A model generated the notes under the pieces. It saw only the letters and a list, made by a program, of their open reading frames with translations, was not told the origin of the DNA and ran no database searches. This document shows, piece after piece, positions 15,433 through 22,936 of a DNA stretch of 23,653 bases. Location: contig DATKCN010000306.1 of assembly GCA_035513175.1 (NCBI GenBank), positions 1-23,653 of the forward strand, read 5' to 3'. A program made the position numbers and the translations under genes. This stretch comes from DATKCN01 sp035513175 (GTDB taxonomy: Bacteria > Chloroflexota > Chloroflexia > Thermomicrobiales > CFX8). Within the stretch, counting starts at the first letter, position 1, and each line of letters starts with the position of its first letter.

Positions 15433-17058
15433 CTAGCGTGTTATGGCGCGCTCGAGCGCGCGCGCATTCAGCGCCACTTGCAGGAGGAAGCGTGCCCGCG
15501 GATCGTTCAGCTCGCGCCCGCTGAGTTCCGCGATCCTCCCCAGCCGGTACGACAGTGTGTTGCGGTGGATTCCGAGCGCGTCGGCAGCTTGCGCCAGCGC
15601 TCCTCCCAGTCTCAAGTATGCGTCGAGCGTCGCGACCAGTTCGCTACCCCGCGCCCTGTCGTGTTCTTCGAGTGCCCCTAGCAGCGTCGTGGCGAAAGAA
15701 TCGAATCGTTCCCGCTGCCCCGCGTGATCCGACTCCGTTCCGTTCGCGAGCCTGATGAACAGCGAGTAGAATCCGACCTGATCGGCGTCGCCAGCGTGCA
15801 GCATGGAGCCGTCTACCGCGCCGTTGCGGGCCAGGCGGGAGAGCACGCGCGCCTGTTCCAGCGCGGCGCGTGCGCCCGCCGTCCCGTCAACCGTCTCGCT
15901 GAGCGCAAGCACGAAGGTCGGGTCCGACGCGCTAAGCGCACGGTGCGCCGCCATCAGGTCCGATGTGTCGGTCGCCGCGTGCGCGCCACTGGTGAGAATG
16001 ACCGCGTACTCGCCCTCCGCCACCGCCGCGAACGCCCTGCCCCGTACTTCCGCCAGCGCCGATCGCACCCGACCTCCCAGGTCCGGCACTCGTGACGCAA
16101 ACAACGCCACGCGGGTCGTGGCAACAGGGTCGAGCCCGAGCAGACGCGAGCGGGCATCCAGCGCTTCGCGGGACAAAAGCCTCCCGAGCAGCAGGTCCGC
16201 GACCAACGACTCGCGATTCAGCCGGTCGCGCACGTTCGGAACGCCATCGGTTGCCTGGCGCAGCACGAACGAAACTGCTTCGCCCGTCTGCTCCAGGATC
16301 AGTCGTTCCATCTCCGTCGACGCGTTTGGCACGCAGGCGATCGAGAGTATCGCCCCGCGCGCTCCCCGCCGTCTTTGCTCGCCGTCCCCGATAACGCGCG
16401 CGAGCCACGGCCAAGACCGAGCCCTGCCCTCGATCACCAGCGGCTGTCCGTTGTCGCGTGCGTCGACCAGCCGCAAGCACTCGCGGGCGGAGATGACCTG
16501 CTCCGGATCGGTTCCACGTGACGCCGCGACGAGCGACCCTTCCGACGATTGCAGTGCCAGCGGGCGACCGCCGGCCGTCTCGGCGGCGTCGAGCAGTGTG
16601 TCCAGACCCGCTCCGATCATGGTGGCCATTGACAACGCCCGCGACAGCTCCGACCCGAGTCGATACAGTTCCGCGCGGCGCTCGGTTATGAGCCGGTTCA
16701 GCACCGACTCGGCCTCAAGCGGAAACGTGCCACGCGTCACGAGCAGGGGCACGCCCGCCACCGCGTCCTCGTTGAACGACGGGTCGACCATCAGGGCCGC
16801 GATCGGTTGCCCCGCCAACATCCGCGACAGCTGATCTCTGGTCACCATTTCCGTCGCGCGCAGCTGTTCCAGCACGCGCGGCGGCGCGATCACGATCTCC
16901 CCGCCGCGCAATGCCGGGAGGATCGGCAAGGCAGCCCGCATCATCACTGCCCATGAGACAGGCTTGTCAAGTCCCGCGTCGTGGGGTTGCCCGGACGGGG
17001 CTCGAAACACCAATGTCCGCTCCCAGTGAAGCAGGTCTCGAAGCGTGATGTCAGCCAT
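15433..17058 (-). CDS. PucR/CdaR-family transcriptional regulator
   Basis: This 541-residue regulator has the PucR layout: an N-terminal purine-catabolism-type domain (about 1-125, MADITLRDLLHW onward), a central sensor-like region and a C-terminal helix-turn-helix (about 474-535). The last contains the hallmark LGIHRNTLSYRLGRI followed by LNDPRARFLLQVAL. Characterised relatives control purine, allantoin, glycerate or amino-acid breakdown in response to a small molecule. The start is ATG at 17058. A GATAAT box only five bases upstream suggests a leaderless message. It diverges from a MocR-type regulator across about 240 bases holding repeated TTGTGC half-sites. The ligand and target genes are unknown; the downstream M42 peptidase and the hyu pair are candidates. 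Confidence 0.88.
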   Translation of the reverse strand: MADITLRDLLHWERTLVFRAPSGQPHDAGLDKPVSWAVMMRAALPILPALRGGEIVIAPPRVLEQLRATEMVTRDQLSRMLAGQPIAALMVDPSFNEDAVAGVPLLVTRGTFPLEAESVLNRLITERRAELYRLGSELSRALSMATMIGAGLDTLLDAAETAGGRPLALQSSEGSLVAASRGTDPEQVISARECLRLVDARDNGQPLVIEGRARSWPWLARVIGDGEQRRRGARGAILSIACVPNASTEMERLILEQTGEAVSFVLRQATDGVPNVRDRLNRESLVADLLLGRLLSREALDARSRLLGLDPVATTRVALFASRVPDLGGRVRSALAEVRGRAFAAVAEGEYAVILTSGAHAATDTSDLMAAHRALSASDPTFVLALSETVDGTAGARAALEQARVLSRLARNGAVDGSMLHAGDADQVGFYSLFIRLANGTESDHAGQRERFDSFATTLLGALEEHDRARGSELVATLDAYLRLGGALAQAADALGIHRNTLSYRLGRIAELSGRELNDPRARFLLQVALNARALERAITR

Positions 17059-17063
17059 CCGGA

Positions 17064-17090
17064 ATTATCACTTTCAGGTTCGGCGCACAA
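17064..17090 (-). promoter_or_regulatory. Possible promoter of the PucR-type gene, leaderless arrangement
   Basis: On the minus strand TTGTGC (17090-17085) is followed after 15 bases by GATAAT (17069-17064). Only five bases separate the -10 box from the ATG (17058), so transcription would begin at or next to the start codon. No ribosome binding site is visible there, which agrees with a leaderless message. Confidence 0.45.
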
Positions 17091-17214
17091 TACGGAGCCG
17101 CACGCCTCAATCATAGTCGGTCATGGCGCCGATCACTTGTGCAGGTCGCACAACTTCCGGCGCCGATATGTCTACCATGCCACACGTCAATTCGCAGGAC
17201 GCCGCGCGTTGTGC
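17085..17214. promoter_or_regulatory. Array of TTGTGC/GCACAA half-sites between the two divergent regulators
   Basis: A perfect inverted repeat TTGTGC-AGGTC-GCACAA lies at 17137-17153. The same six bases recur singly as GCACAA at 17085-17090 and TTGTGC at 17209-17214. The two GCACAA copies are 63 bases apart, close to six helical turns, and the outer copies sit near -35 positions for each gene. Four copies of one hexamer in about 240 bases is well above chance, so this is a candidate operator for one or both regulators. Confidence 0.5.
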
Positions 17215-17297
17215 TCGGCGTTCGCCGACGCGACATGCGACAATGGATGGCAGGCAGTCAGGCCAATTGGCGCACCATTGGGAAGGTGGACCGCCTC

Positions 17298-18956
17298 GTG
17301 CAGCTTGTCGTCGACCGTGAGAGTCAGACGCCGATCTATGTGCAGATCGCGAGGCAGTTGCGACAGTCCATATTGGATGGTGAACCGGTAGCTGGCGCTC
17401 GATTGCCTCCGGAGCGGCGGTTGGCGGCACTGCTCGGCGTGAACCGCACCACCATCGTCAACGCCTACCGCGAGCTCGCGGCCGATGGCCTCGTCTCCGG
17501 ACAGGTTGGCCGCGGCACGATCGTGACCTACGGGGCGGAACTTGCTGGCTCATCCGTGTCTGACGTCTCCACCTGGCCACGCCTGAGCGGCCGCCAAACA
17601 TCGATGACCGCTGAACATGGCGGGCGGGATCCTGACGTCTCCGGCCCAGAACGCCGGAGGATCGGAGCCTCTCCACTGCCCTGGGCACACCTGTTCACGC
17701 CGGTCACCGACGTGATGGATGACCCGATGTTGCGTGACGCGATGACCGTCTCAGCCCGCCCTGACGTCATCCGCCTCGCCACCGGCATCCCGTCTCCGGA
17801 GCTGTACCCGGTCGAGGCAATCCGATCGATGTTCAACGAGGCGCTGGACAACGCCGGCCAGACATTGCTGCAACACACTCCGACCGAGGGTTACCCGCCG
17901 CTCCGCGAGCAATTGGCGCTCTGGATGGAACGCTCCGCCGCGGGCGCGGGAGCGCCGTACAGCGTCGATCCGTCACAGATCGTCGTCGTCGCAGGGTCGC
18001 AACAGGGGCTCTACCTGCTGGCGCGCACGCTTATCGAACCGGGGGATCTCGTCGCCATCGAGTCGCCTACCTACCTGGGAGCCGCCCAGGTGTTCCGCGC
18101 GGCAGGCGCGCGCCTGCTGCCGATTCCGATCGACCAGGACGGCATGCAGGTCGATCTGCTGCAGGAGATCCTGCCGCGCCGGCGTCCAAAGCTGATCTAC
18201 ACGCTGCCGACCTTTCAGAACCCCAGCGGTGCGGTGATGTCGATGGGACGCAGGCTGCGCCTCATCGACCTGGCTGCCCGCTACCAGATTCCCATCATCG
18301 AGGACGATCCGTATGGGGCGCTACGCTACGAGGGGCGCTCGCTCCCCACGATTGCGGCGATCGATCGCTCTGAGGGCCGGGCGAACGTTATCTACCTCAG
18401 CACCGTGTCCAAAATGCTGTTTCCGGGCTTCCGCATTGGCTGGATCTGCGCCCCGAAGCCCGTCGTCGAGCGCCTGACGCTGATGAAGCAGCTCGTCGAC
18501 CTTGACACAAATGCCCTCGCGCAGTGGGCCGTGTGGGCTTTTTTCGAACGCGGGATGCTCGACGCGCACCTCGTCCGCGTCAACCAGGTGTACCCGGCGC
18601 GCCGCGACCGCATGCTGGCCGCGCTGGAGCGTCACGGCGAAGGACTGATCGCCAGCAATCGTCCGGGCGGTGGCATCTATCTCTGGTGCCGGCTCCACGA
18701 GGCTATCCGCGTGCGCGATCTCCTGCCGGAAGCCGCTCGTGAGGGCGTGATCTTCGCGCCGGGCGAGTCGTTTCACGTCGACGCGGCGTCGGGCCGTGGC
18801 CGCTTCGACATCCGTCTCAACTACACGCTGCCCACTGAGACGGAGATCGACGAGGGCATCCGCAGGCTCGGAATCGCGCTCCGCCGCCTCGCGGATCATT
18901 ACGCCCTCGGCGATCGAGCGACGCACGCAGGGAACCCGTTGACCCCGATCGTTTAG
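17298..18956 (+). CDS. MocR-type regulator: GntR winged helix fused to aminotransferase-like domain
   Basis: This 552-residue fusion has a GntR DNA-binding domain (about 8-80: PIYVQIARQLRQSI, LPPERRLAALLGVNRTTIVNAYREL) and a fold-type I aminotransferase-like domain (about 150-540). The PLP-binding lysine is K372 in STVSKMLFPGFRIGW, and the PLP ring-binding aspartate region reads EDDPYGALRYEG. Members use PLP or its amino-acid adduct as effector and control vitamin B6, GABA, taurine or amino-acid genes. I start at GTG 17298 with AAGGTGGA seven bases upstream. The open frame continues to 17139, but that part lacks family similarity. The segment linking the two domains (about 85-140) is low complexity. 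It diverges from the PucR-type gene and may share its operator array. Target genes are unknown. Confidence 0.9.
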   Translation: MQLVVDRESQTPIYVQIARQLRQSILDGEPVAGARLPPERRLAALLGVNRTTIVNAYRELAADGLVSGQVGRGTIVTYGAELAGSSVSDVSTWPRLSGRQTSMTAEHGGRDPDVSGPERRRIGASPLPWAHLFTPVTDVMDDPMLRDAMTVSARPDVIRLATGIPSPELYPVEAIRSMFNEALDNAGQTLLQHTPTEGYPPLREQLALWMERSAAGAGAPYSVDPSQIVVVAGSQQGLYLLARTLIEPGDLVAIESPTYLGAAQVFRAAGARLLPIPIDQDGMQVDLLQEILPRRRPKLIYTLPTFQNPSGAVMSMGRRLRLIDLAARYQIPIIEDDPYGALRYEGRSLPTIAAIDRSEGRANVIYLSTVSKMLFPGFRIGWICAPKPVVERLTLMKQLVDLDTNALAQWAVWAFFERGMLDAHLVRVNQVYPARRDRMLAALERHGEGLIASNRPGGGIYLWCRLHEAIRVRDLLPEAAREGVIFAPGESFHVDAASGRGRFDIRLNYTLPTETEIDEGIRRLGIALRRLADHYALGDRATHAGNPLTPIV

Positions 18957-19109
18957 GCGTTTTCGGCGGCGCCGGTGAGCGTCGCGCGCTGATCTCGGTT
19001 TGTGCGGACGCGGAAGCCCCTGCGTCACGGCCCCGCCGCCTCTCGCGCCACGTCATGGAATCGGCGATGATGGCGGTCACGTCCGATGTTAGTGGGGGTA
19101 ACGAGTGAC

Positions 19110-20492
19110 ATGATCGAGCAGACGACCGACTCACGGCACGACGAGAAGATTGACCACACCCTGGCGTTTTTCGCCAAGCTGCTCTGCTCCGGGCGCTTCG
19201 TCATCGGACGCGAGGCGGATGAGTTCATGGCGCGCGACCTGAAGACACACCTTCGCCCGGAGGGCATGCCGCTCGACTGGGACGAGATCACCGTCGAGAT
19301 CGACGAGCAGGCGCGGACAGTGACGCTCAGCGCGCTCGGCAACTCCCGCACCGCCGTCTGCAATGGCCGCCAGGGCTGCACGATCATCCCGCGCGACGGT
19401 CGGTTACACTTCACGCCCGTCCCCGTTGCGCCGAATCTGCCTGATGCCGAGACGACTCCCTGGCCGATGGGCGACCTGCTGCCGCGCGTTCCGCTGCCCG
19501 CGGAAGTGAACGAGGCAGCGCTGCGCGTCGCGCTCGACCTCGCGTTCGACGACAGCCGCCAGCCGGTCCCGGTGGAAACCCGCGCGATGGCAGTGCTCTA
19601 TCAAGGGCGACTGATAGCTGAACGCTACGCGCCCGGCTTCGGGCAGGACACCCGCCACGTCTCGTGGTCGATGGGCAAGAGCATTGCGTCCGCGCTGATC
19701 GGCACGCTCGTGCGCGACGGCTGCTTCACCGTCATCGACCGCGCGCCAATCGAGGCCTGGAGCGCGTCCGATGACCCGCGCCGCGAGATCACGATCGCGA
19801 ACCTGCTGCATATGAGCAGCGGGCTCGGCTTCATGCGCGCGCAGGACGACGACCGGCTGGAGCTGGGCTGGACCAGCCTCGACGACCACATGTACATCTA
19901 CTATGGCGGCGTTGACGTCTTCGCGCACTCCACCTCCCGCCAGCTGGAGCACGCGCCCGGCACGTTCTGGCGCTATCGCAACTGCGACCCGCTGACCCTC
20001 GGCAGGATCGTGCGGCAAACGGTCGAAGCGCGCGGCGAGGAGTACCTCTCCTACCCGCAACGGGCGCTGTTCGACCGCGTGGGCATGCGCAACATGGTGC
20101 TGGAAGTAGATCCGTGGGGCAATTTCATTATGACAGGATTCGATTACGGCACGGCCCGCGACTGGGCGCGCCTCGGCCTGCTGCACCTGCGAGACGGCGT
20201 CTGGCAGGGCGAGCGCATACTGCCGGAGGGCTGGGTCGATTTCGTGCGCGCCCCCGCACCTGCCGACTCGGAACGGCACTACGGCGGGCAGTTCTGGCTC
20301 AACGCCGGGGGCCGCCTGCCGAACGTCCCCCACGACGCCTACTGGCCGGCCGGCGCCTGGGGTCAGGTGGTGTTCATCATCCCTTCCCGCGATATCGTCA
20401 TGGCCCGACTCGGTCACTCGACCGACACCGGCGACGCCTTCGACGCGTTTCTGGACACGACGATCAGCGGGATACTTGGAGCAATTTCGTAG
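19110..20492 (+). CDS. Serine hydrolase of the class C beta-lactamase / NylB-like family
   Basis: The 460-residue protein has the penicillin-binding-like catalytic motifs. S187 and K190 form SMGK (SxxK), Y289 and N291 form YRN (YxN), and LLHMSSGLGFM and GAWGQVVFIIP match the NylB/esterase branch. The final motif is GAWGQ-like rather than KTG, which favours an esterase or amide hydrolase over a true beta-lactamase. Residues 1-115 form an extra N-terminal domain (CSGRFVIGREADEFMARDL, then RTAVCNGRQGCTI) that recurs in this branch. No signal peptide is visible, so it may act in the cytoplasm, although relatives are often exported. The start could also be ATG at 19086, which adds eight residues. 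The substrate is unknown. Confidence 0.85.
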   Translation: MIEQTTDSRHDEKIDHTLAFFAKLLCSGRFVIGREADEFMARDLKTHLRPEGMPLDWDEITVEIDEQARTVTLSALGNSRTAVCNGRQGCTIIPRDGRLHFTPVPVAPNLPDAETTPWPMGDLLPRVPLPAEVNEAALRVALDLAFDDSRQPVPVETRAMAVLYQGRLIAERYAPGFGQDTRHVSWSMGKSIASALIGTLVRDGCFTVIDRAPIEAWSASDDPRREITIANLLHMSSGLGFMRAQDDDRLELGWTSLDDHMYIYYGGVDVFAHSTSRQLEHAPGTFWRYRNCDPLTLGRIVRQTVEARGEEYLSYPQRALFDRVGMRNMVLEVDPWGNFIMTGFDYGTARDWARLGLLHLRDGVWQGERILPEGWVDFVRAPAPADSERHYGGQFWLNAGGRLPNVPHDAYWPAGAWGQVVFIIPSRDIVMARLGHSTDTGDAFDAFLDTTISGILGAIS

Positions 20493-20591
20493 GGGACTGC
20501 AAAGTCGGACGTGGAGAGAATGGTCGAACGTGCCATTACACTTTTCACCATTGATTTTCCACTCCTTCCGCACCGCGTGAAAGGAACACCC

Positions 20592-20996
20592 ATGTCACCC
20601 GACGACATCAAGCAACTCGCCCGCAACTTCTTCCGGCAGGTCTGGAACGACGGAGACGAAGCCGCCATCGACCGCTACATCGTGGCGAACGCGCGTGGCA
20701 ACGACCCGGATTTCGGCGTGGGTCGCGAGGCGTTTCGCAAGCAGTGGAAGCAGTGGCGGGCTGCGTTTCCCGATCTCCACTTCGAGGTCGAGGACGTAAT
20801 AGCCGAGGGTGACAAGGTTCTCACCCGCTGGACGCTCACCGGCACGCACCAGGGTGAGTTCATGGGCGTCCCCGCTACCGGCCGCGCAATCCGCGTCACG
20901 GGCATGAGCCTCGACGTCATCGAGGACGGCATGATCGCCGAAGGCTTCGACGGCTGGGACGCGTGGGGGTTGCGACAGCAGCTTGGCGCGATCTGA
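20592..20996 (+). CDS. SnoaL-like / ester cyclase NTF2-fold protein
   Basis: The 134-residue product fits the SnoaL-like polyketide cyclase/ester cyclase group: an N-terminal helix with FFRQVWNDGDEAAIDRYI, then FPDLHFEVEDVIAEGDKVLTRW, the family segment GTHQGEFMGVPATGR, and a C-terminal GFDGWDAWGLRQQLG. Such alpha-beta cone proteins are small cytoplasmic hydrolases, cyclases or binding proteins of mostly unknown substrate. ATG at 20592 is preceded by AAAGGA seven bases upstream. It lies 99 bases after the hydrolase gene on the same strand; the spacer is locally AT-richer. No polyketide genes are near, so a cyclase role is not implied. Confidence 0.88.
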   Translation: MSPDDIKQLARNFFRQVWNDGDEAAIDRYIVANARGNDPDFGVGREAFRKQWKQWRAAFPDLHFEVEDVIAEGDKVLTRWTLTGTHQGEFMGVPATGRAIRVTGMSLDVIEDGMIAEGFDGWDAWGLRQQLGAI

Positions 20997-21018
20997 GGGC
21001 CGGGGATGCGGACTCCAA

Positions 21019-21058
21019 CCCGCGTAGAGAAGGTCCCGCCAACTCTTCCCTACGCGGG
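21019..21058. terminator. Strong bidirectional hairpin between convergent SnoaL-like and DUF2277 genes
   Basis: CCCGCGTAG (21019-21027) pairs perfectly with CTACGCGGG (21050-21058). After one mismatch, GAAG pairs with CTTC inside. The arm at 21050-21058 is the end of the DUF2277 gene including its TAG stop. There is no T run on either side, so it may act as a terminator of the non-canonical type or as a 3' stabiliser. Confidence 0.55.
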
Positions 21059-21265
21059 CTGCGCGGCGCGTTCTCCCACACGCTCCAGCAGCCGTTGCGT
21101 CGCGCTGGCGATTTCGTCCACGGCCGCGTCGAACGCCTCGGCGTTGCGGCGGGACGGCTGGCGGTAACCGCTTACCTTGCGTACGTATTGTAGCGCGGCA
21201 GCGCGCACCTCCTCGCTGGTCGCGGGCTGGTCAGGACGACGAAGAGTCTTGATGCTGCGGCACAT
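21050..21265 (-). CDS. DUF2277 family protein
   Basis: This 71-residue protein has the recognisable DUF2277 pattern: MCRSIKTLRRPDQPAT at the start, then EEVRAAALQYVRKVSGYRQPS and NAEAFDAAVDEIASATQRLL. The family is small, soluble, mostly helical and of unknown function. It is often annotated in Chloroflexota and Actinobacteria. The start is ATG at 21265 with GAGAGAGGA about ten bases upstream. It points away from the LLM oxidoreductase gene. Its last codons form one arm of a hairpin, so its 3' end is probably defined there. Confidence 0.88.
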   Translation of the reverse strand: MCRSIKTLRRPDQPATSEEVRAAALQYVRKVSGYRQPSRRNAEAFDAAVDEIASATQRLLERVGERAAQPA

Positions 21266-21313
21266 GGGAACTCTATCCTCTCTCGGCTACTGGCACTTGG
21301 CGAACATGGTCTG

Positions 21314-21340
21314 TTGCTCGCGTGCCTTTGGCGGTATTCT
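21314..21340 (+). promoter_or_regulatory. Possible promoter of the LLM oxidoreductase gene
   Basis: TTGCTC (21314-21319) is followed after 15 bases by TATTCT (21335-21340). The spacing is short and the match moderate. It lies between the DUF2277 start and the ATG at 21384. Confidence 0.35.
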
Positions 21341-21383
21341 GGCATCTCACCTGTGCGCGCGTCATCGCTGGGAGGCGTATCCG

Positions 21384-22319
21384 ATGGAACAGGCGCCAAC
21401 ACACCCGTCAACAGTCGGCGTCATCCTGCCGCTTGGTGAGGGTAGGATGGAGGGGCAGACTGCCTGCTGGTCCGATCTGCTGGCCATGTCGAGGCGCGCC
21501 GAAGAGGTAGGATTCGACTCGATCTGGTTCGTGGACCACCTGCTGTCGCAGCAGAGCGCAGGCCCGATCATCGGAGTCTGGGAGTGCTGGTCGCTGCTGG
21601 CGGCGGTCGCCGCCTCGACATCCCGTGTGGAGATTGGCACGCTCGTCGCCTGCACGGCCTTCCGCAATCCGGCGCTGGTCGCCAAAATGGCCGACACCGT
21701 CGATGAGATCAGCAATGGTCGTCTAGTTCTCGGCCTCGGCGCGGGTCACTTCGAGCGCGAGTTCGGCGCATTCGGCTTCCCTTTCGATCACCGCGCCAGC
21801 CGCTTCGAGGAGGCGCTCGCCATCATCGCCGGGTTGCTGCGAGACGGGCGGATCGATGTCCACGGCCGCTTCTACTCCGCCCGCGACTGCGAGCTGCGCC
21901 CGAGGGGGCCACGCGCCTTGGGTCCGCCGCTGATGGTCGGGACGATCGGTCCGCGCATGTTGCGCTTGACGGCGCGCCACGCCGACATCTGGAACGTGTA
22001 CTTCGACAAGACGGGCAACTCCCCGGACGCGCTCCCGGCGCTACGCGCTCGGGTCGATGAGGCCTGCGTCGCGGAAGGGAGAGATCCGGCGACGCTCGAA
22101 CGCTCGGCCTCCGTTATCATCGGGATGGATGGCCGCACCTGCATGGAGGGTGTTCCGACGCGGCTGTTCGCCGGTAACTCCTCCGCGATCGTCGACGAGC
22201 TGCTGGCGTACACTCGCCAGGGTGTCACCCGCCTGCAGGTGCGGCTGGAGCCGAACACGGTGGAGAGCATCGAGCAGTTCGCAGCAGTTCTGCGGCTGTT
22301 CCGTGAGGCGACTGCCTGA
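21384..22319 (+). CDS. LLM-class (luciferase-like) flavin/F420-dependent oxidoreductase
   Basis: The 311 residues form a bacterial-luciferase-like TIM barrel. Signatures include SRRAEEVGFDSIWFVDHLL, TSRVEIGTLVACTAFRNPALVAKMADTVDEISNGRLVLGLGAGHFEREFGAFG (the classic region, about 80-130), and later GPPLMVGTIGPRMLRLTARHADIWN. Members oxidise or reduce small molecules with F420 or FMN. F420 is likely but not proven by sequence. ATG at 21384 has GGGAGG eight bases upstream; the open frame extends to 21177 without family similarity. The gene for a secreted membrane-anchored protein follows 28 bases after the stop, so the two are probably co-transcribed. The substrate is unknown. Confidence 0.92.
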   Translation: MEQAPTHPSTVGVILPLGEGRMEGQTACWSDLLAMSRRAEEVGFDSIWFVDHLLSQQSAGPIIGVWECWSLLAAVAASTSRVEIGTLVACTAFRNPALVAKMADTVDEISNGRLVLGLGAGHFEREFGAFGFPFDHRASRFEEALAIIAGLLRDGRIDVHGRFYSARDCELRPRGPRALGPPLMVGTIGPRMLRLTARHADIWNVYFDKTGNSPDALPALRARVDEACVAEGRDPATLERSASVIIGMDGRTCMEGVPTRLFAGNSSAIVDELLAYTRQGVTRLQVRLEPNTVESIEQFAAVLRLFREATA

Positions 22320-22347
22320 CGCGCCTCACCGGATCCGTGGAGAGAGC

Positions 22348-22932
22348 ATGAAGGTTCAGCGTTCACGCCGCCGCCACGATCGCACGTCCGCGCTCTGCGC
22401 CTGCGCGCTGTTGCTGGCGGCATGCAGCCTGCTGCCGGCCGGTGTCGCTGCGCACGAAGAGGGCGACGGGGTCGACGCCGGATATGGGCACGTTTTCGCG
22501 ACGATCGGCGCCAACAATGTCGCGGAGGTCCAGCTGCATATCAGCGAGACGGACGATTGCGCTAAGTTCCGTGCTACCCAGCTCACCGCCGTGCGTGACA
22601 CGGCGTCGGTCAATGGCGACATCCAGCAGCTCAACCCTTGTCAGTTCGGTGGATCGGTGACGCTTCCCGAGCGGGGGCGCTGGACTGTCTCGGTGTGGTT
22701 GACCTACGACGGTCACCCGGCGAACATCGAGATACCGGTCGGAGCGTCTGGCGATCCCGGCGCCTTCGAGCGAGCAGACTGGCTGCACATCGAAGCGTCC
22801 ATCGCGTCCAGTTCCGGCGATCGCGCCTGGTACGTGCCGTCCGGGACACTCACGTACGCCGTGATAGGCCTGCTGATTGGGACGGCGCTTGAGCTGGCCC
22901 GCAGGAGGCTGATGCCGGGACCGGCTGAATGA
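22348..22932 (+). CDS. Exported, C-terminally anchored protein of unknown function
   Basis: I do not recognise this 194-residue protein with certainty. It has a basic N-terminus (KVQRSRRRHDR), a signal sequence (about 13-36) that could be cut after GVAA or lipidated at the Cys of LLAAC, and an outside domain. The domain is probably a beta-sandwich (GHVFATIGANNVAEVQLHI, GSVTLPERGRWTVSVWLTYDG), loosely like CopC/YtkA-type modules. One transmembrane helix (about 170-185, YAVIGLLIGTALELA) is followed by a short basic tail. Two cysteines (DDCAKF and NPCQFG) could form a disulfide. The start is ATG at 22348 with GGAGAGAG upstream. It follows the LLM gene closely and ends four bases from the convergent last gene. 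Confidence 0.75.
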   Translation: MKVQRSRRRHDRTSALCACALLLAACSLLPAGVAAHEEGDGVDAGYGHVFATIGANNVAEVQLHISETDDCAKFRATQLTAVRDTASVNGDIQQLNPCQFGGSVTLPERGRWTVSVWLTYDGHPANIEIPVGASGDPGAFERADWLHIEASIASSSGDRAWYVPSGTLTYAVIGLLIGTALELARRRLMPGPAE

Positions 22933-22936
22933 ACGC

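Noticed and set aside
17139..17297. N-terminal extension of the MocR-type regulator
   Set aside because: The frame is open, but the extra 53 residues lack family similarity and a ribosome binding site sits just before GTG 17298.
19404..20573. 389-codon minus-strand open frame opposite the beta-lactamase-like gene
   Set aside because: Antisense to a gene with intact catalytic motifs; composition (Arg, Val, His, Ala) and lack of domains mark it as a shadow.
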